Origin: Rheinheimera pacifica
GTDB lineage: Bacteria; Pseudomonadota; Gammaproteobacteria; Enterobacterales; Alteromonadaceae
Length of the DNA: 64,000 nt
Reading direction: 5' to 3'
NCBI RefSeq assembly: GCF_900108485.1
Contig: NZ_FNXF01000010.1
Location: 62,001 to 126,000 of the forward strand
Numbering within the stretch: the first letter of the stretch is position 1; each line of letters begins with the position of its first letter. The position numbers and the translations under genes are program-made. The notes under the pieces are model-generated. The model had not been told where the DNA came from and ran no database searches. It was given only the letters and a program-made list of their open reading frames with translations. This document shows positions 19,157-28,608 of this stretch, one piece after another.

Positions 19157-20245
19157 TTACCTTCTGTCGCGATCTGACAGGTTCAGATCGGCTTCTAACT
19201 CGGAAATATCGGCATCGCTGTCAAGGCGCCGCCCACCTTTAGTAAATACGTGCATCTCAGATTTCGCTGATTCCGGCCGTTTAATTTTTTCAATAATTTT
19301 CAGCGCCGCATGTTCGCGCGAACGGCCCAATTTAGCTCTGTACGTCGGTAAATCTTCAATTAGCACCGTGATATGATCCGGCATCTCTATCGGGATAATA
19401 TCGCCGGCCTGCAATTCCATAATTTGCCGCAGCGTTAAATCGACATCCATCATTTTGGTAGTCAAATCTACCTTTACATCCATAATTTCGTCGCGTAGCG
19501 CCTTACTCCAGCGTAAATCGGTGTCTTCTTTGTCGCTTTGTACACCGGCATCCAGCAGCTCACGGATCGGCTCCAGCATTGAGTACGGTAAAGCGACATG
19601 GAAATCCCCCCCGCCACCGTCCAGTTCAATATGAAAAGAGCTGATTACCACCACCTCTGTGGGGCTGACAATATTGGCCATTGCCGGGTTAACTTCAGAG
19701 TCCAGGTATTCAAAAGACACATCCATCACAGGTGCCCAGGCTTCTTTGTAATCTTCAAAAATCAGCTTTAACAGCATCTGAATAATACGCCGCTCGGTCG
19801 GCGTAAACTCGCGGCCTTCAATTTTGGCATGGTAACGGCCGTCCCCGCCGAAAAAGTTATCGACCAGAATAAACACCAGCCTGGCTTCCATGGTAATAAG
19901 GCCGGTGCCTTTGAGTGGCCTGAACCGCACCATATTTAAACTGGTAGGTACAAATAATGTATGCACATACTCGCCGAATTTTATCATCTGCACGCCGTTA
20001 ATCGACACTTCGGCAGTACGGCGCATCATATTAAACAGGCTGATCCGCATATGGCGGGCAAAGCGCTCGTTTACCATCTCCAGCGTTGGCATGCGGCCAC
20101 GTACAATACGATCCTGCGACGAGAAATCGTATTCCATGGCAGAGCGGCCCCGGCCTTCACCGGATTCGTCTATTTCCTCTTCTTCGACGTCATCAACACC
20201 ATGTAACAGCGCGTCAATTTCATCTTGTGACAGTAAATCGGTCAC
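19157..20245 (-). CDS. fliM: Flagellar motor switch protein FliM
   Basis: 362 residues. The N-terminal CheY-P-binding peptide is LLSQDEIDALLHGV. The middle domain has GYGxxF-like features, and the C-terminal SpoA domain is homologous to FliN. FliM carries the CheY-P signal into the C ring. The length is somewhat above the 330-340 of enterics because of an acidic linker (about 15-35). It is 12 bases after fliL. Confidence 0.97.
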   Translation of the reverse strand: MTDLLSQDEIDALLHGVDDVEEEEIDESGEGRGRSAMEYDFSSQDRIVRGRMPTLEMVNERFARHMRISLFNMMRRTAEVSINGVQMIKFGEYVHTLFVPTSLNMVRFRPLKGTGLITMEARLVFILVDNFFGGDGRYHAKIEGREFTPTERRIIQMLLKLIFEDYKEAWAPVMDVSFEYLDSEVNPAMANIVSPTEVVVISSFHIELDGGGGDFHVALPYSMLEPIRELLDAGVQSDKEDTDLRWSKALRDEIMDVKVDLTTKMMDVDLTLRQIMELQAGDIIPIEMPDHITVLIEDLPTYRAKLGRSREHAALKIIEKIKRPESAKSEMHVFTKGGRRLDSDADISELEADLNLSDRDRR

Positions 20246-20257
20246 GGCTGCTCACTC

Positions 20258-20779
20258 TTATTGCATCACAAAACCGGTGAAGAGAACTTCCTCTACTACC
20301 ACCGAACCCACTACCTCGATCATCGCCTGCTGTAAATCGCTTAATGCTTTGTTTTTTAATGCATCGCGCCCGGCAACAGTAACCAGCTCATCGGCATTGG
20401 CCGCGCTGAAGGTTTCCAGCAAACTGCCTTCAATCAGTGGAATATGCCGCATAGCTATAGTTTCATTATTAGTGCCGCGCACCAGCAACTGCACCTTAAT
20501 TTGTACCATGCGATCGCGTGACGCACCGGGTACATTAAACACAAAAGGCCGTGGCAGCGGCACATACAGCGCCGAGCCTTTTGCATCTTTACCGCCGGGC
20601 GTACTTACTGCACCTGAGGCCGCATCTGAAGCTGATGCAGCATTATTACTGTCTGAACCGGTAAACAACATCAGCCCTACAACAATCAATACCACTACCA
20701 GAGCCGCACCACCACCCAACAGCAGCCATTTTTTCTTAGCTGAACCTTCTGCAATAACCAGATCTTTTTCTGCTGCCAT
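20258..20779 (-). CDS. fliL: Flagellar basal body-associated protein FliL
   Basis: 173 residues. A short cytoplasmic start leads to one membrane helix (about 17-40: WLLLGGGAALVVVLIVVGLML). A Ser/Ala linker follows, and then the periplasmic FliL domain with YVPLPRPFVFNVPG. FliL surrounds and supports stator units. It lies 95 bases after fliK; no convincing promoter was seen in that gap. Confidence 0.94.
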   Translation of the reverse strand: MAAEKDLVIAEGSAKKKWLLLGGGAALVVVLIVVGLMLFTGSDSNNAASASDAASGAVSTPGGKDAKGSALYVPLPRPFVFNVPGASRDRMVQIKVQLLVRGTNNETIAMRHIPLIEGSLLETFSAANADELVTVAGRDALKNKALSDLQQAMIEVVGSVVVEEVLFTGFVMQ

Positions 20780-20874
20780 GCCTGTGCTACCTGTTTGTTA
20801 AAGTGACATTATTATGCTCATCTGTGACGCCCAATGTAAATCACCGTTACTGAATTAACCGCCACTACTGGCTG

Positions 20875-22650
20875 TTATGCATAATAATCCACCAGCCGGT
20901 CAGATGTTTTTACATTAAGCTGCACAGTTTCCGCCACGCCATCCTGGTTATCGTCTGCGGTATGTTTACCGTTTCGGCCAGAATGATTACTGTCACGCTG
21001 CGCTAACTGTCGCTCTTGCTGTGATTGCTGCTGCACCTGGCCTTCTGTTAACTGAATACCCTGTTGCTGCAGCATTTCTCTGAGCCGTGGTAATTGCTGT
21101 TCTAATAATTCTTTTGCCTGTGACTGTTGCACAATAAATTGCACTGAGGCCTGATCCTGCTGCATATCTATTTTAATTTGCATCTGGCCAAGCCCGGCCG
21201 GATCCAGCCGGATTTCAGCGATCTGAATATTTTGCCGCACCATCAGGCTGACTCTTTCGCGCAGTTGCCCTGCTGCATCCTGTTGCAGTAAATTCAGGCT
21301 TTGCTTTAACTGCTCGGCCAGTGGCCGAGCCAGCGTCTGAGCCGGGCTGGCTTGCTGGCGCTGCTCTGCTAGGTGCAGTGCGTTGCCAAATGCCGTATCA
21401 CTGCGCGCAGCGGCACTGGTATCTGAAGCCACTTTAGCCGTTGCGATACTGCTATCTGGCACCGCCACTGAACCATCTGCAGACTGCTGGCTATTATTAT
21501 TTTGCCGCGAGTTCTGTTGTGATGAGCTTTGTTGCGACGAGCTCTGTTGTGAACCATTTTGAGCATCATGTTTAGAGGCATTCTGATCAGAACCCGCCTT
21601 GCCACCCGCCTGATTATCTGTTTTATCAGCCGTTGCCGTCAGCGGCTGCTTAATTGTGGTCGCGTCAGTGTCGGCATCCGTTTTGCTGTTATCTGCGGTG
21701 CCTGTGGCGGGAGCAGTATGCGCTGTCATCTGCGCCGGGGTGTCAGCAGCTGCCGGTTTAGTATCGGCCTGAGTCACAGAAGCCGATTTTGTGCTGTTAT
21801 TATCTGTTTTTATAGTGCTATCGTCAGCTTTTACCGCGGTTTCTGTTACGGCTTTTGCGCCGTCATGGTTATTGCTGCCGCGAGTCTGGTTATCTGAACC
21901 CGCCTCGGTTGCCAATCCACTCTCGTTCAGCGAAGCAGTTCCCTTAGCTGCACCCGATAGCTCTGCTACAGGCTGAGCTTCGCCTTTACCGCCAGCAGAG
22001 GCTTCTGTTTTATCTGTTACCTTACCCGGTGCAGCTTCACCTGCTGTCTGGCTGTTTGCTTTAACCAGCAGATCAGCGGCAATATCCGTTGTTTCGTTTG
22101 CTGATTGGCCCAGTTGCTCTGTTGTTTTAACCGCTTTTGCTGCATCTGCTTCAGGCTGATTATTACCTGACAAAACATTACCTGGCAAAACGGTAGCCGG
22201 GTCTTCCGCAACAGCACCGGTATCGGTGCCAATAGCAGCATCAGTGTCACTGCCAGTTTCAGGCAGTTTATCTTTTAGCGCTATCTGCCCCAGCAGACTG
22301 GAAGTTAGCAAGGAGTCTTTATCTAAACCTGCTGCACTATCTGTATTGTCTGCGCTATCTGTATCTGCGTTTCCTGTGCTGGCAGCATTGCCCTTAGCAT
22401 CGGCAGCAGCTAATAGTGCCTGGCTAACGCCATTCAACACACTGATTCCGGCAGGGACATGCCGCAATTTTGCAGCAGACTGGCCATTTGTTGCCGGTTG
22501 CGTTATGCCGTTTAACAACTCACCAAACCCCAGGCCAGAGAGTTCAGCACCAGCCTCTGCTGCAGAATCTGAGAGTGCGCCATCCAGCCGCAGCGCGCTG
22601 TCTGCGCTGGTTGTCAGCATTGATAATTGTATAGCTTGCACCATTTTCAC
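20875..22650 (-). CDS. fliK: Flagellar hook-length control protein FliK
   Basis: 591 residues. A long low-complexity ruler region rich in Ala, Asp, Thr, Ser and Gln (about 30-430) includes an SSQQ-type stretch near 370-390. The conserved C-terminal FliK domain follows (about 450-540: QIAEIRLDPAGLGQMQIKID, then a Gln-rich helix). FliK measures hook length and triggers FlhB switching. It is longer than the enteric protein (~400), mostly through the repetitive middle. It is the first gene of the fliKLMNOPQR-flhB operon. Confidence 0.95.
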   Translation of the reverse strand: MKMVQAIQLSMLTTSADSALRLDGALSDSAAEAGAELSGLGFGELLNGITQPATNGQSAAKLRHVPAGISVLNGVSQALLAAADAKGNAASTGNADTDSADNTDSAAGLDKDSLLTSSLLGQIALKDKLPETGSDTDAAIGTDTGAVAEDPATVLPGNVLSGNNQPEADAAKAVKTTEQLGQSANETTDIAADLLVKANSQTAGEAAPGKVTDKTEASAGGKGEAQPVAELSGAAKGTASLNESGLATEAGSDNQTRGSNNHDGAKAVTETAVKADDSTIKTDNNSTKSASVTQADTKPAAADTPAQMTAHTAPATGTADNSKTDADTDATTIKQPLTATADKTDNQAGGKAGSDQNASKHDAQNGSQQSSSQQSSSQQNSRQNNNSQQSADGSVAVPDSSIATAKVASDTSAAARSDTAFGNALHLAEQRQQASPAQTLARPLAEQLKQSLNLLQQDAAGQLRERVSLMVRQNIQIAEIRLDPAGLGQMQIKIDMQQDQASVQFIVQQSQAKELLEQQLPRLREMLQQQGIQLTEGQVQQQSQQERQLAQRDSNHSGRNGKHTADDNQDGVAETVQLNVKTSDRLVDYYA

Positions 22651-22746
22651 TCCCCTGACTGACCAATGCGATCAGGCGTTAACTGCGCTTTAAACCGGTT
22701 AAAGCCGTTGTGTTAAAACCTATATATTCAGTTATCTTCAATTGCA

Positions 22747-22762
22747 TTCAAATTTCAGGCCA
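22747..22762 (-). promoter_or_regulatory. Degenerate sigma-54-like site upstream of fliK
   Basis: The minus strand reads TGGCCTGAAATTTGAA. The spacing fits sigma-54 (GG, 10 bases, then GA), but the invariant -12 C is replaced by A. It lies ~97 bases upstream of fliK, in the fliK-fliJ gap. It is a weak candidate only. Confidence 0.35.
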
Positions 22763-22773
22763 ACCTGAGTAAA

Positions 22774-23229
22774 TTAGTACATCTGCGGCTCATTACGGCT
22801 GCGCATAAATTGCTGGCTGGCGTACTCATCGGCATTTTTCTGCTCTTGTTTTAGCTGCTTTAATAACTCTGCCTGTTCGCCGCGCTGTACCAGTAACTCC
22901 ATAGCTTTACGCTTTTTTTGCATCGCCAGCCAGCTCTGTTTACGTTGCTCTGCCGCGGCTTTAGCCTGCTGCAATGCCCGGCCCTGTTGCTGTATTGCCT
23001 GATCAAGCTTGCCAATAAAGCTAATAAACTGAGTGTACTGCCGGCTTTGTAAGCCGGCTGCACCTTGTTGCTGGCTCTGTTGAATATAATCGGTACGGTA
23101 GTCTGCCAGGCCCTGATATTTCTGTTCAGCCTGCTGGTAAAACTGCTGGGCTTTAACAAAATGTGCCTGCAGTTTTTCTTCACGCTCTTGTTGTATTTTT
23201 ATCAGCATGGCAAAGCGTTGGTTAATCAT
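22774..23229 (-). CDS. fliJ: Flagellar export chaperone FliJ
   Basis: 151 residues, predicted to be one long antiparallel coiled coil with very high Gln, Glu and Lys. This is typical of FliJ, which sits in the FliI ring like the gamma subunit of F1 and engages FlhA. It directly follows fliI with a one-base overlap. It is the last gene of the fliE-J operon. Confidence 0.92.
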   Translation of the reverse strand: MINQRFAMLIKIQQEREEKLQAHFVKAQQFYQQAEQKYQGLADYRTDYIQQSQQQGAAGLQSRQYTQFISFIGKLDQAIQQQGRALQQAKAAAEQRKQSWLAMQKKRKAMELLVQRGEQAELLKQLKQEQKNADEYASQQFMRSRNEPQMY

Positions 23230-24575
23230 CAGGCATTACTCCTTGCAGCAGCCGGAACCAACAGATTAAGCCCTTGCAGGCTGTCGTCGTAGGTCACAAC
23301 TTCATGCATTCCCTGTTGCAAAAAACGATTGATTCTTGGCATCATGCCGATAGCCACATCCAGTTGCGGATCGCTACCCCGTACATAAGCCCCGATGGCG
23401 ATTAAGTCTTTGCTTTGCTGGTAACTGGCATACAACTGCTTTATCGTACGCGCCATTTGCTGATGCTCAGCACTGGTTACTGCGGGCATAACACGGCTAA
23501 TGGATTTTTCTACATCTACCGCCGGAAAATGTCCGGCATCAGCCAAAGCCCGTGATAACACGATATGGCCGTCAAGAATGGCGCGCGACGCATCGGCGAT
23601 AGGGTCTTGTAAGTCATCACCTTCAGACAGCACGGTATAAAATGCCGTTATTGAACCCTGGCTGCCACTACCGTTACCGGCTCGTTCAACCAGTGCCGGT
23701 AATTTGGCGAATACCGAGGGCGGATAGCCTTTGGTAGCCGGCGGCTCGCCCACCGCCAGTGCAATTTCACGTTGTGCCTGCGCATAGCGGGTAATAGAGT
23801 CAATCAGCAGTAACACATCCATGCCCTGATCACGAAAATATTCTGCTACCTGCACTGCAGTTTCACAGCCTTTTAACCGCATCAGTGGCGACACATCAGC
23901 TGGTGCGGCTATTACAACCGAGCGCTTTTTACCTTCCTCGCCCAAGATTTCATCAATAAATTCTTTTACCTCGCGGCCACGCTCACCTACCAGGCCTACC
24001 ACAATCACATCAGCCGAGGTACCACGGGTCATCATACCCAACAACACACTTTTACCCACACCTGAACCGGCAAACAATCCCATACGCTGGCCTTTGCCTA
24101 CAGTAAGAATGCTGTTGATAGAACGCACGCCCACATCCAGTGGCTGTTTAATTGGCCGGCGGTGTAAAGGGTTAATAGGTTTGGTTTTAGCGCCACCGAA
24201 TTGTTCGGCGGCGATAGGACCTTTACCATCCAGCGGTGCGCCTACGCCGTCTATTACCCGGCCAAGCAGATTAAGGCTAAGCGGTACGCCTTTAAAATTA
24301 AGCATGGGTGTAACGCGGGCACCTGGTACAACGCCAGATACATCATCTTTTGGCATCAGATAAATGCGATCATTGGCAAAACCGACCACCTCCGCCATAA
24401 TTTCGCCGCGGGCGGTTTCTACCGAGCAAGGCTGGCCAATAGCAGCACTGCACCCGGTTGCCTCCAGCGTTAAGCCTACCACCCGGACCAAATGGCCGGC
24501 GACAGCAGGCCGGGAACTATGCACATAACGCTGTTGCTGCTGCAGAAACTGGCTCAGACTTTCGCTGTTTGCCAT
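23229..24575 (-). CDS. fliI: Flagellum-specific ATPase FliI
   Basis: 448 residues. The Walker A motif [11 protein letters not shown] lies near residue 170. Walker B reads [19 protein letters not shown], and the family motif [18 protein letters not shown] follows. It is homologous to F1-beta and energises protein export with FliH and FliJ. It lies 3 bases after fliH. Confidence 0.98.
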   Translation of the reverse strand: MANSESLSQFLQQQQRYVHSSRPAVAGHLVRVVGLTLEATGCSAAIGQPCSVETARGEIMAEVVGFANDRIYLMPKDDVSGVVPGARVTPMLNFKGVPLSLNLLGRVIDGVGAPLDGKGPIAAEQFGGAKTKPINPLHRRPIKQPLDVGVRSINSILTVGKGQRMGLFAGSGVGKSVLLGMMTRGTSADVIVVGLVGERGREVKEFIDEILGEEGKKRSVVIAAPADVSPLMRLKGCETAVQVAEYFRDQGMDVLLLIDSITRYAQAQREIALAVGEPPATKGYPPSVFAKLPALVERAGNGSGSQGSITAFYTVLSEGDDLQDPIADASRAILDGHIVLSRALADAGHFPAVDVEKSISRVMPAVTSAEHQQMARTIKQLYASYQQSKDLIAIGAYVRGSDPQLDVAIGMMPRINRFLQQGMHEVVTYDDSLQGLNLLVPAAARSNA

Positions 24576-24578
24576 AGT

Positions 24579-25403
24579 TTACTCCTCAGCCTGGGCATCG
24601 GGTTTGGTGTCGTGCTGTTGGATCTGGATAAAATGCTCAAGGCTGCCTTGAATACGTTGTTGTAAACTGCGATCCACGCTGGACTGGCTGCTTTCTACCA
24701 CACAACCTCCCTGCTCCAGCAGAGGCTCGGCTCTGAGCTGCCAGTTGCGTTGTGTCAGCTCATCTTTGGTGTAATGTTGCTCCACAATGGCTAAATCAGC
24801 CGGGTTCAGTTTTATCACCAGCTGTCCGGCTTGCAGCGGCAGTGCTGAGGTAGCCTCTGAGATGGCCTGCAAAATAACCTGATGATTGGTTTTTACCTCA
24901 ACATTAATAACTGCCTGCGCCATAGCCAGGCTTAGCTGCAATAATTGCTGTTTTACCTGTTTATCAATGCTGGCAAGCGGCTGCTGTAGCTGGTCAAGCA
25001 ATGTGCTTAGTTGTATCAGCTTATCATTCAGCTCTGTCTGGCCTTCTGCCAGGCCTTGTTTTTTGCCTTCAGCGTGGCCCTGAGCCAGGCCATCCTGCTG
25101 GCCTTGTTCACGGCCTTCGGCATACCCTTTACTAAAACCTTCGTCTTTACCCTGGCCAAAACCCTCGTCGTAAGCCGCCTGACGGATTTGCTCTATCTCA
25201 TCTGCTGTCAGGGGCTTAATTGTCAGCTCTTCATCTTCGTCTGCTTTGCTGGCTTTGGCCTGAGGCTGCGTTTTATTCAGCGCATTGGTGCGAATGCCAT
25301 CATGCACTGGTGTCATATCAGGTGTTTGCCAGTGCCTAATCAGTTCATCAGTTTCTTCATCGGGCGAAAACGGCCTTTTGTGCTTAAATGCATCAGTGCT
25401 CAT
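24579..25403 (-). CDS. fliH: Flagellar assembly protein FliH
   Basis: 274 residues. The variable N-terminus is followed by a glycine-repeat helix (about 95-135) with successive GxxxG steps (GFGQGKDEGFSKGYAEG and onward). This is the hallmark of FliH. A C-terminal domain binds and inhibits FliI. It tethers the ATPase to FliN. It lies 17 bases after fliG. Confidence 0.94.
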   Translation of the reverse strand: MSTDAFKHKRPFSPDEETDELIRHWQTPDMTPVHDGIRTNALNKTQPQAKASKADEDEELTIKPLTADEIEQIRQAAYDEGFGQGKDEGFSKGYAEGREQGQQDGLAQGHAEGKKQGLAEGQTELNDKLIQLSTLLDQLQQPLASIDKQVKQQLLQLSLAMAQAVINVEVKTNHQVILQAISEATSALPLQAGQLVIKLNPADLAIVEQHYTKDELTQRNWQLRAEPLLEQGGCVVESSQSSVDRSLQQRIQGSLEHFIQIQQHDTKPDAQAEE

Positions 25404-25420
25404 AATACTACCCGCTCTGC

Positions 25421-26455
25421 TTAGACGAAGTCATCGCCACCGCCACTGCCCAGCATAATTTCACCGGCGTCAGACAACCGGCGCGCGGCGGACAGAATTT
25501 CTTTTTGCGCCGCTTCAACATCACTTACCCGCACTGGCCCCATGGCTTCTAAATCGTCTTGCAGCAGTTCAGCGGCACGTTTTGACATATTTTTGAAGAT
25601 TTTCTCTTTTAAGTTTTCATCGGTGCCTTTTAACGCTTTCATCAGCACATCTTGCTGAATTTCGCGCAGCAGGGTTTGAATGCCACGGTCATCAACGTCG
25701 ATCAGGTTCTCAAATACAAACATCAGATCCTGTATTTGCTGTGCCATTTCTTCATCGTGCTCACGGATAGAATCCATCAGCTGGCCTTCAATATTGGTAT
25801 CCATATAGTTAAGGATATCAGCAGCCGCTTTTAAGCCGCCCATTTTCGCAGTTTGCGCACCCGCCTGGCCGGCAAACTGTTTCTCCATAATCTCGTTTAA
25901 CTCTTGCAGTGCTGCCGGTTGTACTTCTTCGAGGTTGGCAATCCGCATGGTTAAATCCAACCGCACTTTTTCCGGGAACTGAGATAAAATCTCCGCCGAT
26001 TGCTCCGGCTCCAGATAAGACAAGACGATAGTCTGAATTTGCGGGTGCTCGTTGCGGATAATATTGGCTACCTGCTTAGAATCCATCCATTTCAGCGAAT
26101 CCAGGCCTTTAGCCCCACCACCCAGTACTATCTGGTCTATCAGGTTAGCGGCTTTCTCTTCACCTAAAGCTGCGGTTAAGGCGCGTTTGATAAACTCTTC
26201 ACTCTGGAAGCCAATGGTGCTGAAATTCTGAATTTGCTCAATAAACAAGCGGTGCACAGCCGAGATTTTTGCCTGGTTCAGATCAGTCATCTGCGCCATA
26301 GCCAAACCTACTTTCTGTACTTGTTTGGGCTCTAAGTGTTTTAAAATTTGCGCAGCATCTTCTTCTGACAAGCTCAGCAGTAAGATGGCGGCTTTTTCAA
26401 CACCGTCCAGTTTACCTACGTCAAACGAAGGTTTTGTTGCTTCTATGCTACTCAT
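25421..26455 (-). CDS. fliG: Flagellar motor switch protein FliG
   Basis: 344 residues with three Armadillo-like domains. The start has DGVEKAAILLLSLSEEDAAQILKHL. The EHPQ-type motif NEHPQIQTIVLSYLEPEQSAEIL lies near residues 130-160. The charged torque helix DVLMKALKGTDENLKEKIFKNMS lies in the C-terminal domain. FliG joins FliF to the C ring and takes torque from MotA-type stators. It overlaps fliF by 8 bases. Confidence 0.97.
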   Translation of the reverse strand: MSSIEATKPSFDVGKLDGVEKAAILLLSLSEEDAAQILKHLEPKQVQKVGLAMAQMTDLNQAKISAVHRLFIEQIQNFSTIGFQSEEFIKRALTAALGEEKAANLIDQIVLGGGAKGLDSLKWMDSKQVANIIRNEHPQIQTIVLSYLEPEQSAEILSQFPEKVRLDLTMRIANLEEVQPAALQELNEIMEKQFAGQAGAQTAKMGGLKAAADILNYMDTNIEGQLMDSIREHDEEMAQQIQDLMFVFENLIDVDDRGIQTLLREIQQDVLMKALKGTDENLKEKIFKNMSKRAAELLQDDLEAMGPVRVSDVEAAQKEILSAARRLSDAGEIMLGSGGGDDFV

Positions 26456-28142
26456 CTTCAGCCAACCAGTTTTTCACTACCAGAGAGGATAATTCCGGCT
26501 CATTTGCCACTAAAGCCCGAACTGCGCGTAATAAATCGTCATCACCATGTAAATCCGGCAACATTAGCGTGCCATCCGGGGCAAAACCTACTGCATTCTC
26601 ATCAAATGTTGAGCTTAGCATGTCGATAGTATCGTCGCCCAAATCCAGCCCGCTGGACAGTGCATTATCATCATAACTATCTTTGGTGTCTTCCGGATAA
26701 ATCAGTTTCTTCAGCATCGGCCGCACTATGGCCAGAATAAGCACTACGATAATCAGGCCGCCAATAACCAGCCGCACGACACGCAAAAACCATTCTTCTT
26801 CATAAAAATTAGGGGTTTCCGCCTCAATAACGGCTTCTTTCATGAAGGGTACGGAGATCACTTCAATCATATCGCCGCGCTGGGCGTCAAAGCCGATGCC
26901 GCCTTGCAGTAAACGGCGTATGTTAGCCAGCTCTGCCTGGGTGCGAGGCTCAGGTTCACCATCTACAGCTGTCGCAGGTTTGTAATCGATAGCCACCGAT
27001 ACGCTTAAACGGCGGATCACACCACTTTGCTGAGAAATATGGCTGATGGTAGTATCTAATTCATAATTACGGGTAGCTTCTTTATGATTCCGGCCTGGTA
27101 CTACCGGTTGTGCACCACCGCCCGTTGCCTGCTCGGGTATAGCGGAATTCATCGGCGGTTGGTTAGATAACGCTCCGGGTATACCGGCACTTAACCCGCC
27201 CACGCTGTTTTCTTCAATGGTCATTTCACTGCGCACAGCAGGTAAATCCGGGTTAAAACGTTTTTGCGTCTGCTCAGTGGCAGTAAAATCCATCAGCAAA
27301 TCGACCTGAGCGGTGTAGTTACCATAACCCAGCACCGGCATTAAAATAGAGTCGACTTTTTGGCGGTATTCATCTTCGCGTGTGCGTTGTAGTTCATATT
27401 CTTTGCGCGAGCGCCCAGCTGCGGCGTCTTGCGAGCCGCTGTTCAGCAAGCGGCCGTTTTGGTCTGTTACCGTTACACGCGATGGTTCAAGTCCCTGCAC
27501 AGCAGAGGCAACGATATCGACTATAGCCGCCACTTCGCTGTCACGAATTGACGTACCACCACGGGCCGTTACCAGCACTGTGGCTGATGGCAACCGCTCT
27601 ACTCTGGCAAACACGTTTTCTTTTGGAATAGCCAATAAAACTCTGGCGCGGGATATACTTTGCAGCTCTTCAATGGTGCGGGCCAGTTGTTGCTCACGGC
27701 TGTGTTTTAACCGCTCCATTTCCAGGCGCTGGCTAACACCAAAACCACTGTCCTGCAGTAAAAACTCTGTGCCGCTGGAGGGTTCTCTGGTCAGGCCCGC
27801 GCGAGACAATGACAGTTTAATACTCTGAAATTTATCCTCAGGTACCAAAATAGTATTGCCTTCCAGTTTATAACTGATTTTTTGTGCATCCAGGTGATCC
27901 AGTGTCTGGATCAGCTCCTGCGTTTCAAAATTGCCCAGCGGCCGCATTTCTGGTTCGCGTGCCCACATGATAATCAGAATAGCAATGGCCAGACAGATGG
28001 TCAGCGCGACAATCAGGGTGATCTGGCGCACCAGATCCATGCCGCCCAAACTGCCGACAAAACCCGGTTTTTGTTCCTGCTGCTCACCGGCACCGTATTC
28101 GGTATTGGCCAGTGCCAGCTCGGTGGATTGATTTTCAGCCAC
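26448..28142 (-). CDS. fliF: Flagellar MS-ring protein FliF
   Basis: 564 residues. Two membrane helices lie at about residues 36-60 and 450-470. The periplasmic YscJ-like region has EGNTILVPEDKFQSIKLSLSRAGL and RARVLLAIPKENVFAR. A C-terminal cytoplasmic FliG-binding tail ends LVVKNWLAEDE. FliF forms the MS ring, the first structure built, recruited to the pole by FlhF. Confidence 0.97.
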   Translation of the reverse strand: MAENQSTELALANTEYGAGEQQEQKPGFVGSLGGMDLVRQITLIVALTICLAIAILIIMWAREPEMRPLGNFETQELIQTLDHLDAQKISYKLEGNTILVPEDKFQSIKLSLSRAGLTREPSSGTEFLLQDSGFGVSQRLEMERLKHSREQQLARTIEELQSISRARVLLAIPKENVFARVERLPSATVLVTARGGTSIRDSEVAAIVDIVASAVQGLEPSRVTVTDQNGRLLNSGSQDAAAGRSRKEYELQRTREDEYRQKVDSILMPVLGYGNYTAQVDLLMDFTATEQTQKRFNPDLPAVRSEMTIEENSVGGLSAGIPGALSNQPPMNSAIPEQATGGGAQPVVPGRNHKEATRNYELDTTISHISQQSGVIRRLSVSVAIDYKPATAVDGEPEPRTQAELANIRRLLQGGIGFDAQRGDMIEVISVPFMKEAVIEAETPNFYEEEWFLRVVRLVIGGLIIVVLILAIVRPMLKKLIYPEDTKDSYDDNALSSGLDLGDDTIDMLSSTFDENAVGFAPDGTLMLPDLHGDDDLLRAVRALVANEPELSSLVVKNWLAEDE

Positions 28143-28156
28143 AGCTTATTCCTCCG

Positions 28157-28492
28157 TTATACCGGCATCGACATAATGTCTTTGTAGGCTTCTACCAACT
28201 TATTGCGCACTTGCACGGTGGCTTCAAATGCCAGAGAGGATTTCTGGCTGGCAATCATTACCTGTGCCAGCGATACCCTGGGATCGCCCATTTCCACTGC
28301 AGTACGCATCTGGCTGGTTTCTTGTTGTAAGGCGTTTACATTGCTAATGGCATTTTTCAGCATATTGCCAAAATCACTCTGACTGGGATTAACTTCAGCG
28401 GTATTTTTCAGCTTCAGCTCGCTGCCAACGCCGCGCGCCTGGCTAGCCAGCGACTGCATTTCGGCGTAAAGGGCCTGCCCTTTGATATTCAT
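28157..28492 (-). CDS. fliE: Flagellar hook-basal body protein FliE
   Basis: 111 residues from the ATG at 28492, which has an AGGTGA site 5-6 bases upstream. A TTG at 28507 would add five residues and remove that site, so I rejected it. The C-terminal FliE signature includes SFGN-like region, MRTAVEMGDPRVSLAQVMIA and VQVRNKLVEAYKDIMSMPV. FliE links the MS ring to the rod. It is the first gene of the fliEFGHIJ operon behind a sigma-54 site. Confidence 0.95.
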   Translation of the reverse strand: MNIKGQALYAEMQSLASQARGVGSELKLKNTAEVNPSQSDFGNMLKNAISNVNALQQETSQMRTAVEMGDPRVSLAQVMIASQKSSLAFEATVQVRNKLVEAYKDIMSMPV

Positions 28493-28539
28493 AGCGTCAC
28501 CTGTCAAAAATTTGCTGCTAATACGATTAGCTAATGCAA

Positions 28540-28555
28540 AGCAGGAGTTATGCCA
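28540..28555 (-). promoter_or_regulatory. Sigma-54 promoter of the fliEFGHIJ operon
   Basis: The minus strand reads TGGCATAACTCCTGCT, with the GG and GC doublets exactly 10 bases apart. It lies 48 bases upstream of the fliE ATG and downstream of the flrC terminator. Confidence 0.82.
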
Positions 28556-28582
28556 AGTTTTAGTATATTGAATTTAATAGAA

Positions 28583-28605
28583 AAAACCCTCAATTTGAGG
28601 GTTTT
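28583..28605 (-). terminator. Rho-independent terminator after flrC
   Basis: Perfect 10-bp stem AAAACCCTCA / TGAGGGTTTT with a 3-base loop, just downstream of the flrC stop on the minus strand and followed by further T residues. It separates flrBC from the fliE promoter. Confidence 0.85.
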
Positions 28606-28608
28606 ATA

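Noticed and set aside
19890-20801. A 303-codon plus-strand open frame opposite fliM and fliL.
   Set aside because: It lies antisense to two clear genes, has Ser/Thr/Arg-rich composition typical of a shadow frame, and has no ribosome binding site or recognisable domain.
21559-22693. Plus-strand open frames opposite fliK.
   Set aside because: They mirror the low-complexity ruler region of FliK and match no family.
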